Positions 35,205-44,539 of a DNA stretch of 64,000 bases are shown piece by piece. This stretch comes from Bacteroidaceae bacterium (GTDB lineage Bacteria; Bacteroidota; Bacteroidia; Bacteroidales; Bacteroidaceae): NCBI GenBank assembly GCA_011959205.1, contig BLLV01000149.1, forward strand, positions 42,820 to 106,819, written 5' to 3'. The stretch's first letter is position 1. Each line of letters begins with the position of its first letter. The position numbers and the translations under genes are program-made. The notes beneath the pieces were generated by a model. That model searched no databases. It was not told the DNA's origin and saw only the letters and a list, made by a program, of their open reading frames with translations.

Positions 35205-38200
35205 CTATTTCTTTTCTCCCACCGTTTTCAGCATTTCCTGTACGGCTGCCTCCAGCTGCTGGTCTTCACCCTTCAGTGCTTTTTCCGGAGCGTTGTAGAC
35301 CTCTATGTCCGGTGAAAGCTGGTGGTTTTCCGCATATTGTCCGCGCATGTCCATACAGCCCACTTGAGGGATGCCGAACACAATGCTCGGATCTATTTGG
35401 TTTTCCCACCATACGGCAGTCATTGTGCCCGGAACCGGAGCGCCAATCAGTTTGCCTATCTTTAATTCCTTGTAAACCCATGGGAAACCATGTGCGTTAC
35501 TGTAATTGTCCTCGCATACCAATACGCAGGATGGCTTGAGCCATTTGTTGAACGGGTCGCTGCCTATGTATTGTCCGCGTGGGACGAAACGCTGATATTC
35601 CTTGCCGCTTAATAAAGTGGCCAAATCATCGTGCAACCAGCCGCCGCCGTTGTGACGGGTATCTACAATGATCGCTTCCTTGTTGCGGCAGCGTCCCAAT
35701 ACTTCGCTATATACTTCGCGGAAACTTTGGCTGTCCATGCCTTTTACATGTACATAGCCTATGCGGCCATTGGATGACTTGTCGACTATGTTGCGGCAAC
35801 GTTCTACCCAACGTTTGTACAGCAAGTTGCTTTGTTCACCTGTGCTGATAGCTTTGATGGTAATATCAAAACGTTTGCCGGTAGCCGGATTATACATACC
35901 CAGTAACACTTTTCTTCCGGCTTTTCCTTCCAGCAACGGGAAGTAGTCTTGTCCTTTCACGATGGGAGTACCGTCGATTTTCTCGATAATACAACCGGGA
36001 GTGACATCTGTTTTTTTCACGGCAAACGGACCTTTTGCCAATATTTCTTTGATTTTCAGTCCGTTTCCATCGTATGTTTCGTCGTAGAATGCTCCTAATG
36101 CAGCGGTGTACATGGTGGGTCCGTTGCTATAATAACGTGCTCCGGTGTGCGAACCATTTAACTCACCCAGCATTTCACTCAGCATTTCTTGGAAATCATA
36201 ATTGTTATTGATATATGGAAGGAAGCGTGCGTATGCTTCACGATATCCTTTCCAGTCCACTCCATGTATGTCCTTTACATAGAATTTGTCTTCTACTTGT
36301 TGCCATACGTGATTAAAAATATATTCGCGCTCACCGTATGGCTGATAGTCGAAGAAAGCTTCGAATTCTACAGGTTTTGTTTCACCACTGCCGACAGTAA
36401 CTTTCTTGATACCACCTTGGCTGCAAAGGAACAGATTCTCGCCTTTTTTATCAGGAAGCAGCGCTCCGCCACCAACTTTTTTCAGGACGATTTTAGTCTT
36501 GTTCTCTTTAAGATCGTGTTCCCACAAATCGTATCCGCTTTCGAAAGCTGCCTGATAATATAGTTTGTCACCCTTCGGAGTTAATACAGCATCTCCCAAT
36601 CGTGAAGAATTAACCGTTAGACGAATCACACGGTCACGGCTGTTTTCAAGGTCGAAAACCAGTGGTTTGACTTCCTTCTTGTCATCCTCTTTCTTGGGGT
36701 TTTTCTTTTTATCTTTTTTATGATCAGCCTTCTCTTTCTCTTCGCTCTTCTCTTTGTCTTTCTTTTCTGATTCCTCCAGCAAAGCAAGTTCTTCCTTGTT
36801 CATCCGGAAACGGTCGTAGGCATCCAGGTCGAAGAACATGATGTAGATATCTCCTTCGGCTCCCCAGCTTCCATGGCTGCGATAACCTGCACGGTCGCTT
36901 TCCCAAATTATGGCTTTTCCATCCAATACCCATTTGGCATTGCCGTCACTATATCCGCTTTCGGTCAGATTATGAATTTCACCGTTGCCCGATGCGTTGA
37001 CCAGTGCAACATCCTTATTATTCCATCCGCCGATGCCTATATAGTTGGTAAGAATCCACTTGCTGTCAGGGCTCCATTGATACCACTGGTCACCGTCGCT
37101 GTATGAATATTCATAGTTGCCGTCCATCACGGTCCGTACTGCTTTTGATTTCAGATTCAAAACACGGATAGTAGTACGGTTTTCAAGGAAAGCTACTTCT
37201 TTGCCGTCGGGACTATATTGAGGTTGAAATGAAGCAATCTCTGAGTTGGTCAGTTTTTCTTCTTTGATATCAGTGGCGTATGCAAACAGTTTTTCTTCTT
37301 TTTTAGCCAAACTAGCTTGATAGATTTGCCATAATCCGTTTCTCTCGGAAGCGTAAACAATGCTTCTTCCGTCCGGAGAGAAGTGAATGTCACGTTCTTG
37401 TTGCGGAGTATTGGTGATTTGTTTGGTAGTGCTGTATTCTGTTGATGTGACATATACATCTCCGCGTAATACAAAAGCAATTTCCTTTGCATCGGGTGAA
37501 AGGGCGATTTCTGTTGCTCCGCTACGCTTGATCTGACGAATAAGATCTTTATCGTTCTTGTCGGTAACAATGGAAATCTGGACTTTTTGCGGAGTGGACC
37601 CTTCTTTTACCGTGTAGATTTCACCGTCATATCCATAGCATAATGTTCCATTAGAGGAGGCACTCAAGAAACGTACCGGATGTTTGGTATGGTGAGTGAT
37701 TTGTTTGGATATATTACCATTTATGTCACGTTTGAATACATTGAATGAACCTTTTTCTTCACTCAGATAGTAGAATGATTTGTCATCCGAAGCCCAAACG
37801 GGAGTACGGTCCTCACCATTGAATACAGTTTGTTTGCGATAGGTACGGTTGCCGTCTAGCGAGCACAACCATATATCGCGAGTGATGGATGAGGTGTGAT
37901 GCTTACGCCAAGGGTCTTCATATCCTTTTTTATCATGATAAAGCAGCGCGTTGCCTGTATGGCTTACACTGATATCCTCCATCGGCAGGGAAGAGAAGAG
38001 GACAGGGCGTCCGCCCTCCGTACTAACCTCGTATACTTGCTGGAACTGTCCCGAAGGGAATTGTGCGTCTTCCGCTGTAGGCATGACATTGGCTGAAAAC
38101 AAGATATGGTTGGCATCCTTATAGGCCACAGGGGTTTCACTACCCGAATGTGTGGTCAATCTTTTGGGGATGCCACCTTCCTTGTCTACTTCGAAAATGT

Positions 38201-38465
38201 CCATGCTTCCCATTCGGTCTGATGCGAAAGCGATTTTCTTTCCGTCAGGACTCCATATTGGTTTGGTGTCGTGGGCCGGGTTGGTCGTAATCTGACTAGC
38301 CTTGCCACCTGCCACAGGTACCGTGTAGATGTCACCTTTATAGGCAAATGCGATGGTGGTTCCATCCGGAGAAATGGCACAATAACGCATCCATAACGGA
38401 TTGTCTTGTGCATACGTAGAAATTGACAGCAAAATAGCTGCCACACCTAGTAGTTGTCTTTTCAT
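35205..38465 (-). CDS. Tricorn-like S41 peptidase with beta-propellers and PDZ domain, secreted
   Basis: A 1086-residue protein with a signal peptide, N-terminal tricorn-type beta-propeller (S-P-D-G-T/K repeats to about residue 560), a Lys/Glu-rich linker at about 565-620, a second propeller region, a helical core, a PDZ domain (I-I-E-K-I-D-G-T-P-I) and a C-terminal S41 catalytic domain (V-D-T-R-H-N-G-G-G-W, then the nucleophile Ser in N-Y-S-N-A-H-G). Tricorn core proteases degrade peptides. The linker with long K/E runs is unusual for a folded envelope enzyme. Gene stands alone. Confidence 0.92.
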   Translation of the reverse strand: MKRQLLGVAAILLSISTYAQDNPLWMRYCAISPDGTTIAFAYKGDIYTVPVAGGKASQITTNPAHDTKPIWSPDGKKIAFASDRMGSMDIFEVDKEGGIPKRLTTHSGSETPVAYKDANHILFSANVMPTAEDAQFPSGQFQQVYEVSTEGGRPVLFSSLPMEDISVSHTGNALLYHDKKGYEDPWRKHHTSSITRDIWLCSLDGNRTYRKQTVFNGEDRTPVWASDDKSFYYLSEEKGSFNVFKRDINGNISKQITHHTKHPVRFLSASSNGTLCYGYDGEIYTVKEGSTPQKVQISIVTDKNDKDLIRQIKRSGATEIALSPDAKEIAFVLRGDVYVTSTEYSTTKQITNTPQQERDIHFSPDGRSIVYASERNGLWQIYQASLAKKEEKLFAYATDIKEEKLTNSEIASFQPQYSPDGKEVAFLENRTTIRVLNLKSKAVRTVMDGNYEYSYSDGDQWYQWSPDSKWILTNYIGIGGWNNKDVALVNASGNGEIHNLTESGYSDGNAKWVLDGKAIIWESDRAGYRSHGSWGAEGDIYIMFFDLDAYDRFRMNKEELALLEESEKKDKEKSEEKEKADHKKDKKKNPKKEDDKKEVKPLVFDLENSRDRVIRLTVNSSRLGDAVLTPKGDKLYYQAAFESGYDLWEHDLKENKTKIVLKKVGGGALLPDKKGENLFLCSQGGIKKVTVGSGETKPVEFEAFFDYQPYGEREYIFNHVWQQVEDKFYVKDIHGVDWKGYREAYARFLPYINNNYDFQEMLSEMLGELNGSHTGARYYSNGPTMYTAALGAFYDETYDGNGLKIKEILAKGPFAVKKTDVTPGCIIEKIDGTPIVKGQDYFPLLEGKAGRKVLLGMYNPATGKRFDITIKAISTGEQSNLLYKRWVERCRNIVDKSSNGRIGYVHVKGMDSQSFREVYSEVLGRCRNKEAIIVDTRHNGGGWLHDDLATLLSGKEYQRFVPRGQYIGSDPFNKWLKPSCVLVCEDNYSNAHGFPWVYKELKIGKLIGAPVPGTMTAVWWENQIDPSIVFGIPQVGCMDMRGQYAENHQLSPDIEVYNAPEKALKGEDQQLEAAVQEMLKTVGEKK

Positions 38466-38502
38466 GTAAATAAAATGTTGTGGTTAATAAAAATGTGATA
38501 TG

Positions 38503-38769
38503 TTATTTTTTCTTTTTCCGAAAATATCCTCTGATTTTCCGCATGATTTTAATTCCGGTTCTCACTCCGTCAAATACGGCCATTCCTGTGTGCACGTGGT
38601 GCATGATACCTTCTACGCCTCCCTGTTGTTCGACAGGCGCGAATAGTTCATGAATGGTTTGTGACATGTTTTGTCTGGACTGTTGAATTTCGTTCAGTTT
38701 CTCTTTCTTGAGTTGTGCTATCATTTCCAAGGTGATGACAGCAGGTTGGGAAGTATTTTCATTTGCCAT
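38503..38769 (-). CDS. Small hypothetical protein, last gene of the YtxH/holin-like operon
   Basis: An 88-residue protein with two helical parts: a charged N-terminal region (I-A-Q-L-K-K-E-K-L-N-E-I-Q-Q-S-R) and a basic C-terminus (I-R-G-Y-F-R-K-K-K-K) with G-M-A-V-F-D-G-V-R-T-G between. No family recognised, although its place after a holin-like gene recalls the YqjK position in the enterobacterial yqjDEK cluster. The ATG at 38769 is 2 bases past the upstream stop. Confidence 0.68.
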   Translation of the reverse strand: MANENTSQPAVITLEMIAQLKKEKLNEIQQSRQNMSQTIHELFAPVEQQGGVEGIMHHVHTGMAVFDGVRTGIKIMRKIRGYFRKKKK

Positions 38770-38771
38770 AA

Positions 38772-39128
38772 TCAATTGTCATTTAGAAATAAGTTTGCAA
38801 GGAAGTTTACCATAGGTTGAATAATCAGTTTCTTACGGAAAACAATAATAAGGAATATCAGTAAAAGGATGCATCCGGTGATGATTCCGTAGCTGTACAT
38901 CAGTCCGCCTACGTATGGCTCAAGTACGTAGGCCATTGTAAAGGATAGGTAGAATAAAGCGATGATGCCCAATACTAATAATACAAAAACGAGGATGAGG
39001 GTAGATATTAGTATGGTAAGCTTTTCTATCAGATGTAGTTTAACATAATCTTTTTGTAATTCTGCATACTTCTTGAATTCGATCAGGAGTTGTTGCAGAC
39101 TTTCAATGTTTTTATCATTAGCAAACAT
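38772..39128 (-). CDS. Holin-superfamily (DUF1469/YqjE-like) membrane protein
   Basis: A 118-residue protein with a helical N-terminus and two adjacent transmembrane segments (L-T-I-L-I-S-T-L-I-L-V-F-V-L-L and I-I-T-G-C-I-L-L-L-I-F-L-I-I). This is the Phage_holin_3_6/YqjE pattern, common in chromosomal small-protein operons and not phage-derived. An ATG at 39128 is preferred, since the frame further upstream (39161) overlaps the promoter region. It sits between YtxH and the unknown small protein. Confidence 0.78.
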   Translation of the reverse strand: MFANDKNIESLQQLLIEFKKYAELQKDYVKLHLIEKLTILISTLILVFVLLVLGIIALFYLSFTMAYVLEPYVGGLMYSYGIITGCILLLIFLIIVFRKKLIIQPMVNFLANLFLNDN

Positions 39129-39204
39129 AAGCGAGGTTTTTAGATTAAAAATTATTGTCATTCCGGATATTCCGGAATGACAATATCATTTCTTCGGTTT
39201 CAGC

Positions 39205-39402
39205 CTATTCTTTTACTTCGGCTGCAATCTCGTCAACCAGATTTTCCATATCTGCACGACTCAGCTTGATGCCTCTTTTTCGTAAGGCATCTGCAATTTT
39301 ACTACGAGTATCTTCTCCACTTTCGGGAGCAAATAAAATACCGGCTGCTGCACCAACTACGGCTCCGCCGAGGAATGCAGCTAAAATACTTAATCCTTTC
39401 AT
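39205..39402 (-). CDS. YtxH-domain protein
   Basis: A 65-residue protein: Gly/Ala-rich membrane segment (A-A-F-L-G-G-A-V-V-G-A-A-A-G-I-L-F-A-P-x-S-G) then a short helix. The F-A-P-x-S-G-x-x-T-R motif is characteristic of YtxH proteins. It is first in a row of three small genes reading leftwards (YtxH, holin-like, unknown), a layout like yqjD-yqjE-yqjK of enterobacteria, whose products bind ribosomes or membranes in stationary phase. That parallel is inference. Confidence 0.85.
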   Translation of the reverse strand: MKGLSILAAFLGGAVVGAAAGILFAPESGEDTRSKIADALRKRGIKLSRADMENLVDEIAAEVKE

Positions 39403-39550
39403 AGTTTTTTTGTTTTTGTACTTTACAAATCTAACAAATAAAACTGATATTTGTTGTTTATTTAGCGGGTTTTTAAAAGGAAATGGGAGTTTCTCTTTTA
39501 ATTAACCTAATTTAACCTCTTTCGGGATGTGAAAGCTGTTGATATATTGC

Positions 39551-39558
39551 TACTTTTG
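39551..39558 (+). promoter_or_regulatory. -7 element before the SPOR lipoprotein gene
   Basis: TACTTTTG matches TAnnTTTG; the expected start near 39565 would give a leader of about 50 bases. The -33 site is not clear. Confidence 0.45.
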
Positions 39559-39613
39559 CACTAATATATTTGAATTTAAACAAGAGTATTAATTTATAAA
39601 AGATTAAGTAATT

Positions 39614-40111
39614 ATGAAAAAATTAGTTGTATTAGGTATGGGATTGTGCATAGCCTTGGCATTTTCCTCCTGTAAATCCAGCGAAAGTGCTTATAAGAAA
39701 GCATACGAAAAGGCAAAACAACAGGAATTGGCCGAGGCTCCTGCCGAGCAGGTTGAGGCAACTCCGGTTGAGGCAGCTCCGGTAGTATCCGCTCCCGTGA
39801 CGCCTGCTCCTGTGGCCGGGCCGGTTCGCGAAGAAAAAGTGGAATTGGTATCGGGTGACGGTTTGAAGGCATACAGTGTAGTATGCGGCAGTTTTGGCGT
39901 GAAAGCGAATGCAGAGGGGCTGAAACAATATTTGGATGGTCAAGGGTATAGTGCCAAGGTGGTTTATAATGCCGAAAGAAATATGTACCGCGTAATAGCA
40001 TCTTCATACGATGACCGTGTACAAGCCACTCAGGCTAAAGAGGAGTTTAAAGCAAAATATCCTAACCGTGGCGATTTCCAAAAAGCATGGTTACTGTATA
40101 GAGTATATTAA
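39614..40111 (+). CDS. SPOR-domain lipoprotein
   Basis: A 165-residue lipoprotein (lipobox F-S-S-C-K-S-S). A Pro/Ala/Val/Glu-rich linker (about 40-70) leads to a C-terminal SPOR domain (Y-S-V-V-C-G-S-F-G-V-K-A-N-A and Y-R-V-I-A-S-S-Y-D). SPOR domains bind peptidoglycan lacking stem peptides, typically at the division site. Here the domain is anchored in a membrane by a lipid. Single gene followed by a terminator. Confidence 0.9.
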   Translation: MKKLVVLGMGLCIALAFSSCKSSESAYKKAYEKAKQQELAEAPAEQVEATPVEAAPVVSAPVTPAPVAGPVREEKVELVSGDGLKAYSVVCGSFGVKANAEGLKQYLDGQGYSAKVVYNAERNMYRVIASSYDDRVQATQAKEEFKAKYPNRGDFQKAWLLYRVY

Positions 40112-40169
40112 TGATCTCTTTTTGGTAAATTAAGAAGAAAATATAGTCTATTTTTCTTTATTAAAAGTG

Positions 40170-40196
40170 GCAACTGTGAAGTTGCTGCTTTTTTTT
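40170..40196 (+). terminator. Terminator after the SPOR lipoprotein gene
   Basis: A 6-bp stem GCAACT/AGTTGC with a GTGA loop followed by a long T-run. Confidence 0.8.
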
Positions 40197-40197
40197 A

Positions 40198-40205
40198 TAG
40201 CTTTG
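40198..40205 (+). promoter_or_regulatory. -7 element before the PCMD gene
   Basis: TAGCTTTG matches TAnnTTTG and begins just past the upstream terminator's T-run, 34 bases before the ATG at 40239. The -33 site is not convincing. Confidence 0.45.
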
Positions 40206-40238
40206 TCGGTTCTTAAGTAACAATAAAAAACTAAGGGT

Positions 40239-41198
40239 ATGAAATATTATGGCAGATTATCGGTCGCTGCTCTTTTGGCTATAGCACCGCTGTATGGCTT
40301 TGCCCAGGAAAAGGTGGTACCTATAAAATACGGAGATATGGATCAGTGGATAATCCGTAAGGTTCATGAGTCCGGTGTTATAGGTGGCAATACCAAACTT
40401 CTTTATGAGATAGGTCCTACAAAGGAAATAGATGGTAACAAACCTTATAAGAATATGGGAGGGTCTCCTTGGGGAACCTCTAATGTGATGGCTAAGGTAG
40501 TAGGCATTGTTAAAACAAATAATTCTGTTTATAGGGATAAACGGGACAATGGATATTGTGCTCGTTTGGAAACACATATAGAGAGCGTCAAAGTATTGGG
40601 AGTGGTGAATATTACCGTATTGGCAGCCGGATCTATTTATCTGGGAGATATGTTGGAACCTATAACAGGAACTAAGAATGCTGAGAAGAATATGAATTGG
40701 GGAGTTCCTTTTACTCAGCGTCCTAAGGCTGTCCGTTATGATTATAAGGTAAAGATGTCTGGTGAGAAAGATCGTATCCGATTGACAGGATTTAGCAAGA
40801 AAGGCCGGGTGGAAGGACAGGATTGCGCAATAACTGTTTTCTTTTTGCAAAAGCGTATGGAAGATGCAGAAGGCAATGTTACGGCAAAAAGGGTAGGAAC
40901 TATGGTGATGAAGTATGATAAAGACTCGGATGACTGGGTAAATGATGCTACATACGAAGTGCTGTATGGAGATATAACCAAGCATCCGTCTTATAATCCT
41001 GAAACAATGGGGTTGAGAGAGAGAGACTATACCCGAAATAGCAAGGGAGAGAGTGTTTTGATTAAAGAAACAGGATGGGCGGCAGCCAATGAAATACCTA
41101 CGCACATGATACTGCAATTCTCTTCTAGTCATGGAGGTGCTTTTATCGGCTCTCCCGGAAATACGTTTTGGGTTGACAATGTGAAATTGGTTTATTGA
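40239..41198 (+). CDS. PCMD-domain secreted protein
   Basis: A 319-residue secreted protein with a signal peptide ending F-A-Q. The C-terminal two thirds fit the PCMD (putative carbohydrate metabolism) domain: W-G-V-P-F-T-Q-R-P-K-A-V-R-Y-D-Y-K-V and the terminal G-A-x-x-G-S-P-G-N-T-F-W-V-D-N-V-K-L. No lipobox, so probably periplasmic or surface-bound by other means. PCMD proteins often accompany adhesin or glycan loci, but no such partner is next to it. Confidence 0.82.
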   Translation: MKYYGRLSVAALLAIAPLYGFAQEKVVPIKYGDMDQWIIRKVHESGVIGGNTKLLYEIGPTKEIDGNKPYKNMGGSPWGTSNVMAKVVGIVKTNNSVYRDKRDNGYCARLETHIESVKVLGVVNITVLAAGSIYLGDMLEPITGTKNAEKNMNWGVPFTQRPKAVRYDYKVKMSGEKDRIRLTGFSKKGRVEGQDCAITVFFLQKRMEDAEGNVTAKRVGTMVMKYDKDSDDWVNDATYEVLYGDITKHPSYNPETMGLRERDYTRNSKGESVLIKETGWAAANEIPTHMILQFSSSHGGAFIGSPGNTFWVDNVKLVY

Positions 41199-41218
41199 TA
41201 GAGAAGAACTAACAAAGA

Positions 41219-41250
41219 GGGGGTATCGCAACAAACGATACCCCCTTCTT
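41219..41250. terminator. Terminator between convergent PCMD and OmpA genes
   Basis: A perfect 10-bp stem, arms GGGGGTATCG (41219-41228) and CGATACCCCC (41236-41245), 7-base loop, followed by T-rich sequence. Confidence 0.88.
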
Positions 41251-41280
41251 TAATTTATCAGAGTTTTATGGTAGCAATGA

Positions 41281-42354
41281 TTATTTTACTTCCAGAATAA
41301 CTACGCGGTTCAGATAGTTCTTGCCGAACATATTGTCTGTTCCACCCATAGCCACCTTTTCAAGCTGGCTTTCGCTTACGCCTTCTGCAACCAATGCATC
41401 GTAAACAGCCTGAGCGCGTTTTTCAGACAAAGTCTGGTTGAATGAAGCGGAGCCTGTAGCTTTGTCTGCAAATCCGGCGACTTTGTATTTTGTATTCGGA
41501 TTAGCTTTCATACCTTTAGCCATCAGCTTCACGTTAACCATTCCTTCTTCACTGATTTTGGCTTTACCAATCTTGAAGAAGATAGCTACTTCTGCTGCGC
41601 CCGGAACTTCTTTAACCACTTCTTTAATTACTTCTTTCGGAACTTCACGAACCACTTCCTTGATCACTTCTTTTTCTACTACACGGTCTTCAACCTTAGC
41701 AAATTTCTTGCCGCCGAAGATGTAGCTCACACCTGCTGTCAGCATACCTGTTCCTTCAGCCTTACGGTGGCTGCTGATGTTACCGAAGATAGAAGGAGCG
41801 ATGGCGCCGCGAGCTTCCACATCAATAGCCCATGACTTGTTGATGTTGAATTTCAGTCCCAAACCGGCTGAAGCACCAATACGTGTTCTTGCCTTGTTTT
41901 CGCCTTCAGGAACCATGCTTCCATTGTTCTTGATAGTTACGTTTTGTGACTTAGCTACAGAGAGCATAGGACCGGCAAAACCGTAAACTTCGAAGAAACG
42001 GCTGGGGTTAGCACCTGCAAACAGAGTTGACAGGTTCACCATTGCATCGATGTTGGCTCCTACATAATTCTTGTTGTGCTGGTAGTAACTGTTATCCAAG
42101 CATAAATGCTGTGTGATACCATTTACCTGGCCACGTACAGCCCATGTGGGAGTGATCAACTTACCCAAAGAGATGCTGAAGTGGGGAGCCAGCTTATTGA
42201 AACCATCGTTTTCAATAGCGTGGATACCTCCACCTATGCTGACAAAGATGTTATCGCTCCATTTCGGAGTATAGTAGTTAGTGTCTTGTGCTTTCAAAGT
42301 TCCGGCACAAGCACCTGCCATCAGAAGCGACAGAGTTAATACTTTATATTTCAT
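41281..42354 (-). CDS. OmpA-family outer-membrane protein
   Basis: A 357-residue protein: signal peptide, N-terminal 8-strand-type barrel (about 25-215), a repeated linker of V-x-K-E-V/V-P-K-E-V units (about 220-250) and a C-terminal OmpA peptidoglycan-binding domain with T-K-Y-K-V-A-G-F-A-D and N-Q-x-L-S-x-K-R-A-Q-A-V. It anchors the outer membrane to the wall. The Lys/Glu/Val heptad-like linker is striking and may form an extended coil. It is the last gene of a three-gene row with the DUF3869-like and YjbH-like genes. Confidence 0.93.
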   Translation of the reverse strand: MKYKVLTLSLLMAGACAGTLKAQDTNYYTPKWSDNIFVSIGGGIHAIENDGFNKLAPHFSISLGKLITPTWAVRGQVNGITQHLCLDNSYYQHNKNYVGANIDAMVNLSTLFAGANPSRFFEVYGFAGPMLSVAKSQNVTIKNNGSMVPEGENKARTRIGASAGLGLKFNINKSWAIDVEARGAIAPSIFGNISSHRKAEGTGMLTAGVSYIFGGKKFAKVEDRVVEKEVIKEVVREVPKEVIKEVVKEVPGAAEVAIFFKIGKAKISEEGMVNVKLMAKGMKANPNTKYKVAGFADKATGSASFNQTLSEKRAQAVYDALVAEGVSESQLEKVAMGGTDNMFGKNYLNRVVILEVK

Positions 42355-42411
42355 TTTACTATATTTTTTGGTGAATTATTGTTCTACATGTGTGGATTAA
42401 AAGCTGATTGA

Positions 42412-43290
42412 TTATCTACCAGCTGCACCACCACCTGCGTTGCTACTATTTCCGTGATTGTCGTGTCCGCCGTGATTGTGTGACAAGATATTTTGCTCAG
42501 CAGTTGTGTTGCCTGCTTCTTTGATCTTAACATTAGGAATAATATATTCTACACCATCCACTGTAGCCTTGATAGACATAACATATTCAGTCATAGCAGT
42601 TACAGGATTGATCACAAAAGTAGCGCCCTTAGGAGCAGACATTTTGGCTTGGATGGTTTGTGTAGTCATATTGTCATAAGTTTTAACCAAAGCTTTCAAA
42701 ACTATGATCACATTGTCTTGACTCATAGCTCTGGATTTAACTAATGTTTCAATGTAAGCATTGATGTCTTCTAGGTTAAGAACTTCTGTTCCCACCCAAG
42801 CTTCATATTCAACATCTTGAGGCATTCCTGTACCTACATATTCTTTTGATTGCTTGTTAGGCTTAGTAGAAGGTACAATTGTTGTTTCATCTTTAGAAGT
42901 TGTTACATTCTGTGCAGCTGCAGCAATTTTTTGTGCGTAGAAAATAACAGGCACAAGGATAGTCTGACCTTTAGCAACACTCGGAACTTCTACTTCGATA
43001 GGGGCAGCAGGCAAATAGTCTGCGTGAGAGAAAGGACAATTCACTGTTACCTTGTGCTTTGCGATCGTACCATTTTCATCTGCATTGATAGTTGTAGTTT
43101 GTGTACCTAAATTTTCACCAGTTGTCTGATCATATACAGTTGCAAGAATTGTTGCACTGGCAGGTGACAGTTCAAACGGTTCTACATTGAATTCTTCTTT
43201 TTCGCAGCTTGTAAATACCATTGTAGTCAAAGCTACTGCGGCCAATGCCAATTTAGCACCAATACCGCTCAAAAAACTTTTCTTTTTCAT
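42412..43290 (-). CDS. DUF3869-like lipoprotein
   Basis: A 292-residue lipoprotein (lipobox F-T-S-C followed by E-K-E-E). The mature part has beta-rich repeats (A-S-A-T-I-L-A-T-V-Y-D, V-E-V-P-S-V) and ends in a His/Gly/Asn-rich tail (H-N-H-G-G-H-D-N-H-G-N) that could bind metal. Its start and neighbours match Bacteroides DUF3869 proteins found beside OmpA, but I assign this from memory. It lies between an outer-membrane barrel gene and ompA in one operon. Confidence 0.65.
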   Translation of the reverse strand: MKKKSFLSGIGAKLALAAVALTTMVFTSCEKEEFNVEPFELSPASATILATVYDQTTGENLGTQTTTINADENGTIAKHKVTVNCPFSHADYLPAAPIEVEVPSVAKGQTILVPVIFYAQKIAAAAQNVTTSKDETTIVPSTKPNKQSKEYVGTGMPQDVEYEAWVGTEVLNLEDINAYIETLVKSRAMSQDNVIIVLKALVKTYDNMTTQTIQAKMSAPKGATFVINPVTAMTEYVMSIKATVDGVEYIIPNVKIKEAGNTTAEQNILSHNHGGHDNHGNSSNAGGGAAGR

Positions 43291-43300
43291 CTTGTTAAAA

Positions 43301-44539
43301 TTAATAATTAAGTAATTCTGATTTAATAAAATATGGATTAAATTTATTTTCTTCCATCACATTGTCACTTGCATTGCTGTAAGGCATGTGGTAATAATAT
43401 TTTTCGTTTCCAGCATTGTAGGTGATTCCCGTACCCAGTGATGTAGAAACTCTCGGTATGTACCGATGCCTTTTCTGTTTGTAAGGAGGCAGGGCTATGA
43501 AAAACTTGAACCCTCCGTTGCTGTTGGCATGTTCGGCTTTCACGGCATAAAAACCTACGCTGGCATAACGAAAATGTCTCATCATTTCAAATCTTACTCC
43601 TTTTTCCTTTAATAAATATTGTTCTGCTCTCAATTTAAATTGTGTGTTATACCTCGGCCAGTAGAAGTTTCCACCCACAGACCAGTATCCCGTATATTGT
43701 CCGTTATAGTGACATTTAAAACCTTTCCAATATCCGAATCCCACATATCCCAATCTTCCTTCTATGGAAAACCGTTGGTCCCTGAATGGATAAAACAGCT
43801 TTAAATCGGCACCATACGTGTCATAATCAAAAAAACCTACCGTTGCCGTTCCCAATATATTATAAGGTAAGCGGAACTGCTGAGCCAGTGTCAGATATCC
43901 CGGCCGTACTTTCCCCGCAAGTTCTCCATATCCGTCATTATACGCAGGCAGGATAATCTGTCCGGTAAATTTCATTCCCGGCCAAAGCGATACCTCTACC
44001 GTCGGGCTAAACTCTAATAAAGCCTGATATATCTGTGTAATGATATAGTTCTTAAAGTATAGCTGCGGATATACCAATATATCTACTTTAAACAGCGAAC
44101 TGTTCTTTTTCTTTTCTTTCTTTACTTTTTCCCAACTTTCACCTACTTCATAACTTACTTTCCAATCTTCACCGCTTATTGTAGCAGTGTCACCGGCAAC
44201 AGGCTGATAGGTCAATGAAACTTGGGGCACATTGTAGTGGGTAACAATCAGTTTGCAAGGTTTTCCGGCAGGAAGTCCTGTAGATTGTATCATTTCTATA
44301 GCTTTCCGGATGCCCAATGCCTGAATCTTGTAAGCGCTGTTCTCCACTGTATAAACTCGTTCTTCGGGAGTATCTGTCCATCTCACGTTTTCGAACCCCA
44401 TCTTTACAAGGTTATCTGTTGTTCGCTCACCTGTCGATTGACCGAAACCTGCTGAAGGAATCACTGCCAAGCATAGTATCGCTATACAATACAACAAATA
44501 TTCCTGTAAAACTCCTTTGTAAGAGCTCTTTTTTTTCAT
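43301..44539 (-). CDS. YjbH-like outer-membrane beta-barrel protein
   Basis: A 412-residue exported protein with a signal peptide, a mixed N-terminal domain (G-F-E-N-V-R-W, E-N-S-A-Y-K-I-Q-A-L-G) and a C-terminal barrel with many aromatic strands (Y-T-G-Y-W-S-V-G-G-N-F-Y-W-P-R-Y, F-R-Y-A-S-V-G-F-Y-A). These patterns resemble YjbH proteins linked to exopolysaccharide export. It begins the OmpA operon with an 11-base gap to the next gene. A DUF3575-type assignment is an alternative. Confidence 0.55.
   Translation of the reverse strand: MKKKSSYKGVLQEYLLYCIAILCLAVIPSAGFGQSTGERTTDNLVKMGFENVRWTDTPEERVYTVENSAYKIQALGIRKAIEMIQSTGLPAGKPCKLIVTHYNVPQVSLTYQPVAGDTATISGEDWKVSYEVGESWEKVKKEKKKNSSLFKVDILVYPQLYFKNYIITQIYQALLEFSPTVEVSLWPGMKFTGQIILPAYNDGYGELAGKVRPGYLTLAQQFRLPYNILGTATVGFFDYDTYGADLKLFYPFRDQRFSIEGRLGYVGFGYWKGFKCHYNGQYTGYWSVGGNFYWPRYNTQFKLRAEQYLLKEKGVRFEMMRHFRYASVGFYAVKAEHANSNGGFKFFIALPPYKQKRHRYIPRVSTSLGTGITYNAGNEKYYYHMPYSNASDNVMEENKFNPYFIKSELLNY

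Noticed and set aside
38772-39128. Phage holin, hence a prophage
   Set aside because: The holin-like fold is common in chromosomal YqjE-type proteins; no phage structural, lysis or integrase genes are near.
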